5,068 nt of DNA from Pseudomonadota bacterium (GTDB lineage Bacteria; Pseudomonadota; Alphaproteobacteria; Rhizobiales; Rhizobiaceae). The DNA lies in contig JAEZXF010000138.1 in assembly GCA_023419995.1 (NCBI GenBank), forward strand, positions 1 to 5,068, written 5' to 3'. Made by a program: the position numbers and the translations under genes. Shown here in pieces: positions 4,107 to 5,068 of this stretch. The notes beneath the pieces are model-generated. The model was given only the letters and a program-made list of their open reading frames with translations, was not told where the DNA came from and searched no databases. Every line of letters starts with the position of its first letter. Position 1 is the first letter of the stretch.

Positions 4107-5009
4107 ATGGCGACGAACGGCGCGAGCGGATCTCATCCCGTCATGATGCGCACCATCGCGCTTGCCCTGGCGCTGGCGGGCACGGTTGCCCTGCCGGGCG
4201 CCGCGCTCGCGCTGAGCGAGCTGCCGCGCGAGGACGTGCCCGTTCCGGAAGGCGGCGAGAACCCCGGCACGATCGAGCGCCACGACCTGCCGCCGCCGGG
4301 CGGGACCGCCGATCCCGAAGCGGGGAGCGACGAGCCGGAGGACGGCGAGGCCGGGCCGGCAGAGGGCGAGACGCAGCAGGGCGAGCAGGCGCCGGATGCG
4401 CCGCCGGCCCAGGATGTGCCGGCCGACGCGCCGAAGCCGCCCGCGGTCAACATCCCGCTTCCCGACCCCGTCGTCATCCCGCGCGACCCGGAGCAGCGCC
4501 AGCCCGACGCCGAGGCGGGCGAAGAGGCCGATGCAGAGCCCGTTCCCGACGTCCTCTACGACCTGACGGCGCTGCCCGAGCCGGTGCGGCGCATGCGCGA
4601 GCTGATCGTGGAAGCCTGCCTTTCCGGCGACATCGAGCGGCTGCGGCCGCTTGTCAGCACGGGCGAGAACGCGACGCAGCTTTCCTTCGGCGAGGTGGGC
4701 GGCGATCCGATCGCCTTCCTGCGCGACCTGTCCGGCGACGAGCAGGGCCACGAGATCCTCGCCATCCTCTACGAGGTGCTGTCGGCCGGCTACGTCAAGC
4801 TCGGCGAAGGCACGCAGGAGGAGATGTATGTCTGGCCCTATTTCTTCGCGGTGCCGCTCGACGCGCTGACCCCACCGCAGCGGGTGGAGCTGTTCAAGAT
4901 CGTGACCGCAGGCGACTACGAGGACATGAAGAACTACGGCGCCTATATCTTCTACCGCACCGGTATCTCGCCGGAAGGCCGGTGGCTGTTCTTCGTCGCC
5001 GGCGATTAA
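4107..5009 (+). CDS. Secreted hypothetical protein with acidic/proline linker and C-terminal domain
   Basis: Counted from ATG 4107 the protein has 300 residues in three parts. First comes a Sec signal (hydrophobic 17-34, with a likely A33-L-A35 cleavage site). Next is a long low-complexity linker (about 40-145) very rich in Glu, Asp, Pro, Gly and Ala, as in periplasmic spacer segments. Last is a compact globular domain (about 148-300), with LPEPVRRMRELIVEAC at 156-171, GDIERLRPL at 174-182, YVWPYF at 241-246, LTPPQRVELFKIVTAGD at 254-270, YIFYRTGI at 280-287 and a final GRWLFFVAGD. The C-terminal domain looks like an alphaproteobacterial orphan domain of unknown function; I cannot assign an activity. 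The start is uncertain: 4107 has GGAGG 12 bases upstream, 4143 or 4146 give the cleanest signal peptide, and 4086 has no ribosome-binding site. The stop is TAA at 5007. Confidence 0.82.
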   Translation: MATNGASGSHPVMMRTIALALALAGTVALPGAALALSELPREDVPVPEGGENPGTIERHDLPPPGGTADPEAGSDEPEDGEAGPAEGETQQGEQAPDAPPAQDVPADAPKPPAVNIPLPDPVVIPRDPEQRQPDAEAGEEADAEPVPDVLYDLTALPEPVRRMRELIVEACLSGDIERLRPLVSTGENATQLSFGEVGGDPIAFLRDLSGDEQGHEILAILYEVLSAGYVKLGEGTQEEMYVWPYFFAVPLDALTPPQRVELFKIVTAGDYEDMKNYGAYIFYRTGISPEGRWLFFVAGD

Positions 5010-5011
5010 GC

Positions 5012-5046
5012 GAGTAGTGAGTAGTGAGTAGTGAGTAGTGAGTAGT
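5012..5046 (+). repeat. Tandem heptamer array, five copies of GAGTAGT
   Basis: Five exact copies of the 7-base unit GAGTAGT begin two bases after the TAA stop of the preceding gene and end at 5046, followed by GAACAGG. The unit is not a multiple of three, so it presents TAG and TGA stops in all three forward frames. It is a simple-sequence array that can change length by slippage. It may be a dispersed intergenic element of this genome. Confidence 0.9.
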
Positions 5047-5068
5047 GAACAGGTTAGCTCCGACCTTT

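Noticed and set aside
4096..4107. Three-codon leader ORF (ATG GCT GCC TGA) overlapping the start at 4107
   Set aside because: The GGAGG is only one base from this ATG, too close to initiate it; it is most likely chance.
3765..4751. Long minus-strand open frame (328 codons) opposite the last two genes
   Set aside because: It runs through a terminator and two plus-strand genes; the His/Arg/Ala/Gly-rich translation is typical of antisense to GC-rich coding DNA.
5012..5046. CRISPR or protein-coding repeat
   Set aside because: The unit is only 7 bases, without spacers, and carries stop codons in every forward frame.

Overview
The window is high-GC DNA from an alphaproteobacterium, most likely a member of the Hyphomicrobiales (Mesorhizobium/Aquamicrobium/Chelativorans-like). 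The signs are strong GC bias at third codon positions, a TIGR02301-type secreted protein next to a Nudix gene, two perfect CtrA-type TTAA-N7-TTAA sites, and several small proteins that resemble orphan families of rhizobia. The genus is an inference from style and gene content.

Layout. The left edge (1-186, minus) holds the first 62 codons of a zinc-ribbon transposase of the IS1595 type, running out of the window; the end of that insertion sequence probably lies near 282. A 57-residue plus-strand gene (369-542) follows and converges on a minus-strand LysE/ArgO amino-acid exporter (522-1139). Their last 21 bases overlap, and this overlap is a perfect inverted repeat with a TAG stop at each end. 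Upstream on the minus strand come an SRAP (YedK/HMCES-type) abasic-site shield protein (1205-1963) and a DUF2799-type lipoprotein (1978-2562). These three minus-strand genes are closely spaced and probably form one operon, in the order lipoprotein, SRAP, exporter.

A 138-base divergent intergenic region separates that operon from a plus-strand pair: a Nudix hydrolase (2701-3153) overlapped by 4 bases by a TIGR02301-like secreted protein (3150-3527). A 169-base regulatory segment then carries two CtrA-type sites, a hairpin between them and a second hairpin in the leader of an 85-residue orphan protein (3697-3954). A strong GC hairpin with a T run closes that gene. The last gene (4107-5009) encodes a secreted protein with a long acidic/proline linker and a compact C-terminal domain of unknown function. 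Five exact copies of the heptamer GAGTAGT begin two bases after its stop.

How the genes work together: most look like chromosomal housekeeping or envelope genes. SRAP (abasic-site protection) and Nudix (nucleotide clean-up) fit a loose damage-tolerance theme, but nothing here shows a new defence or mobile system. The points most worth attention are the C-terminal beta-clamp motif on the SRAP protein, the paired CtrA sites, the symmetric convergent stop codons and the heptamer array.
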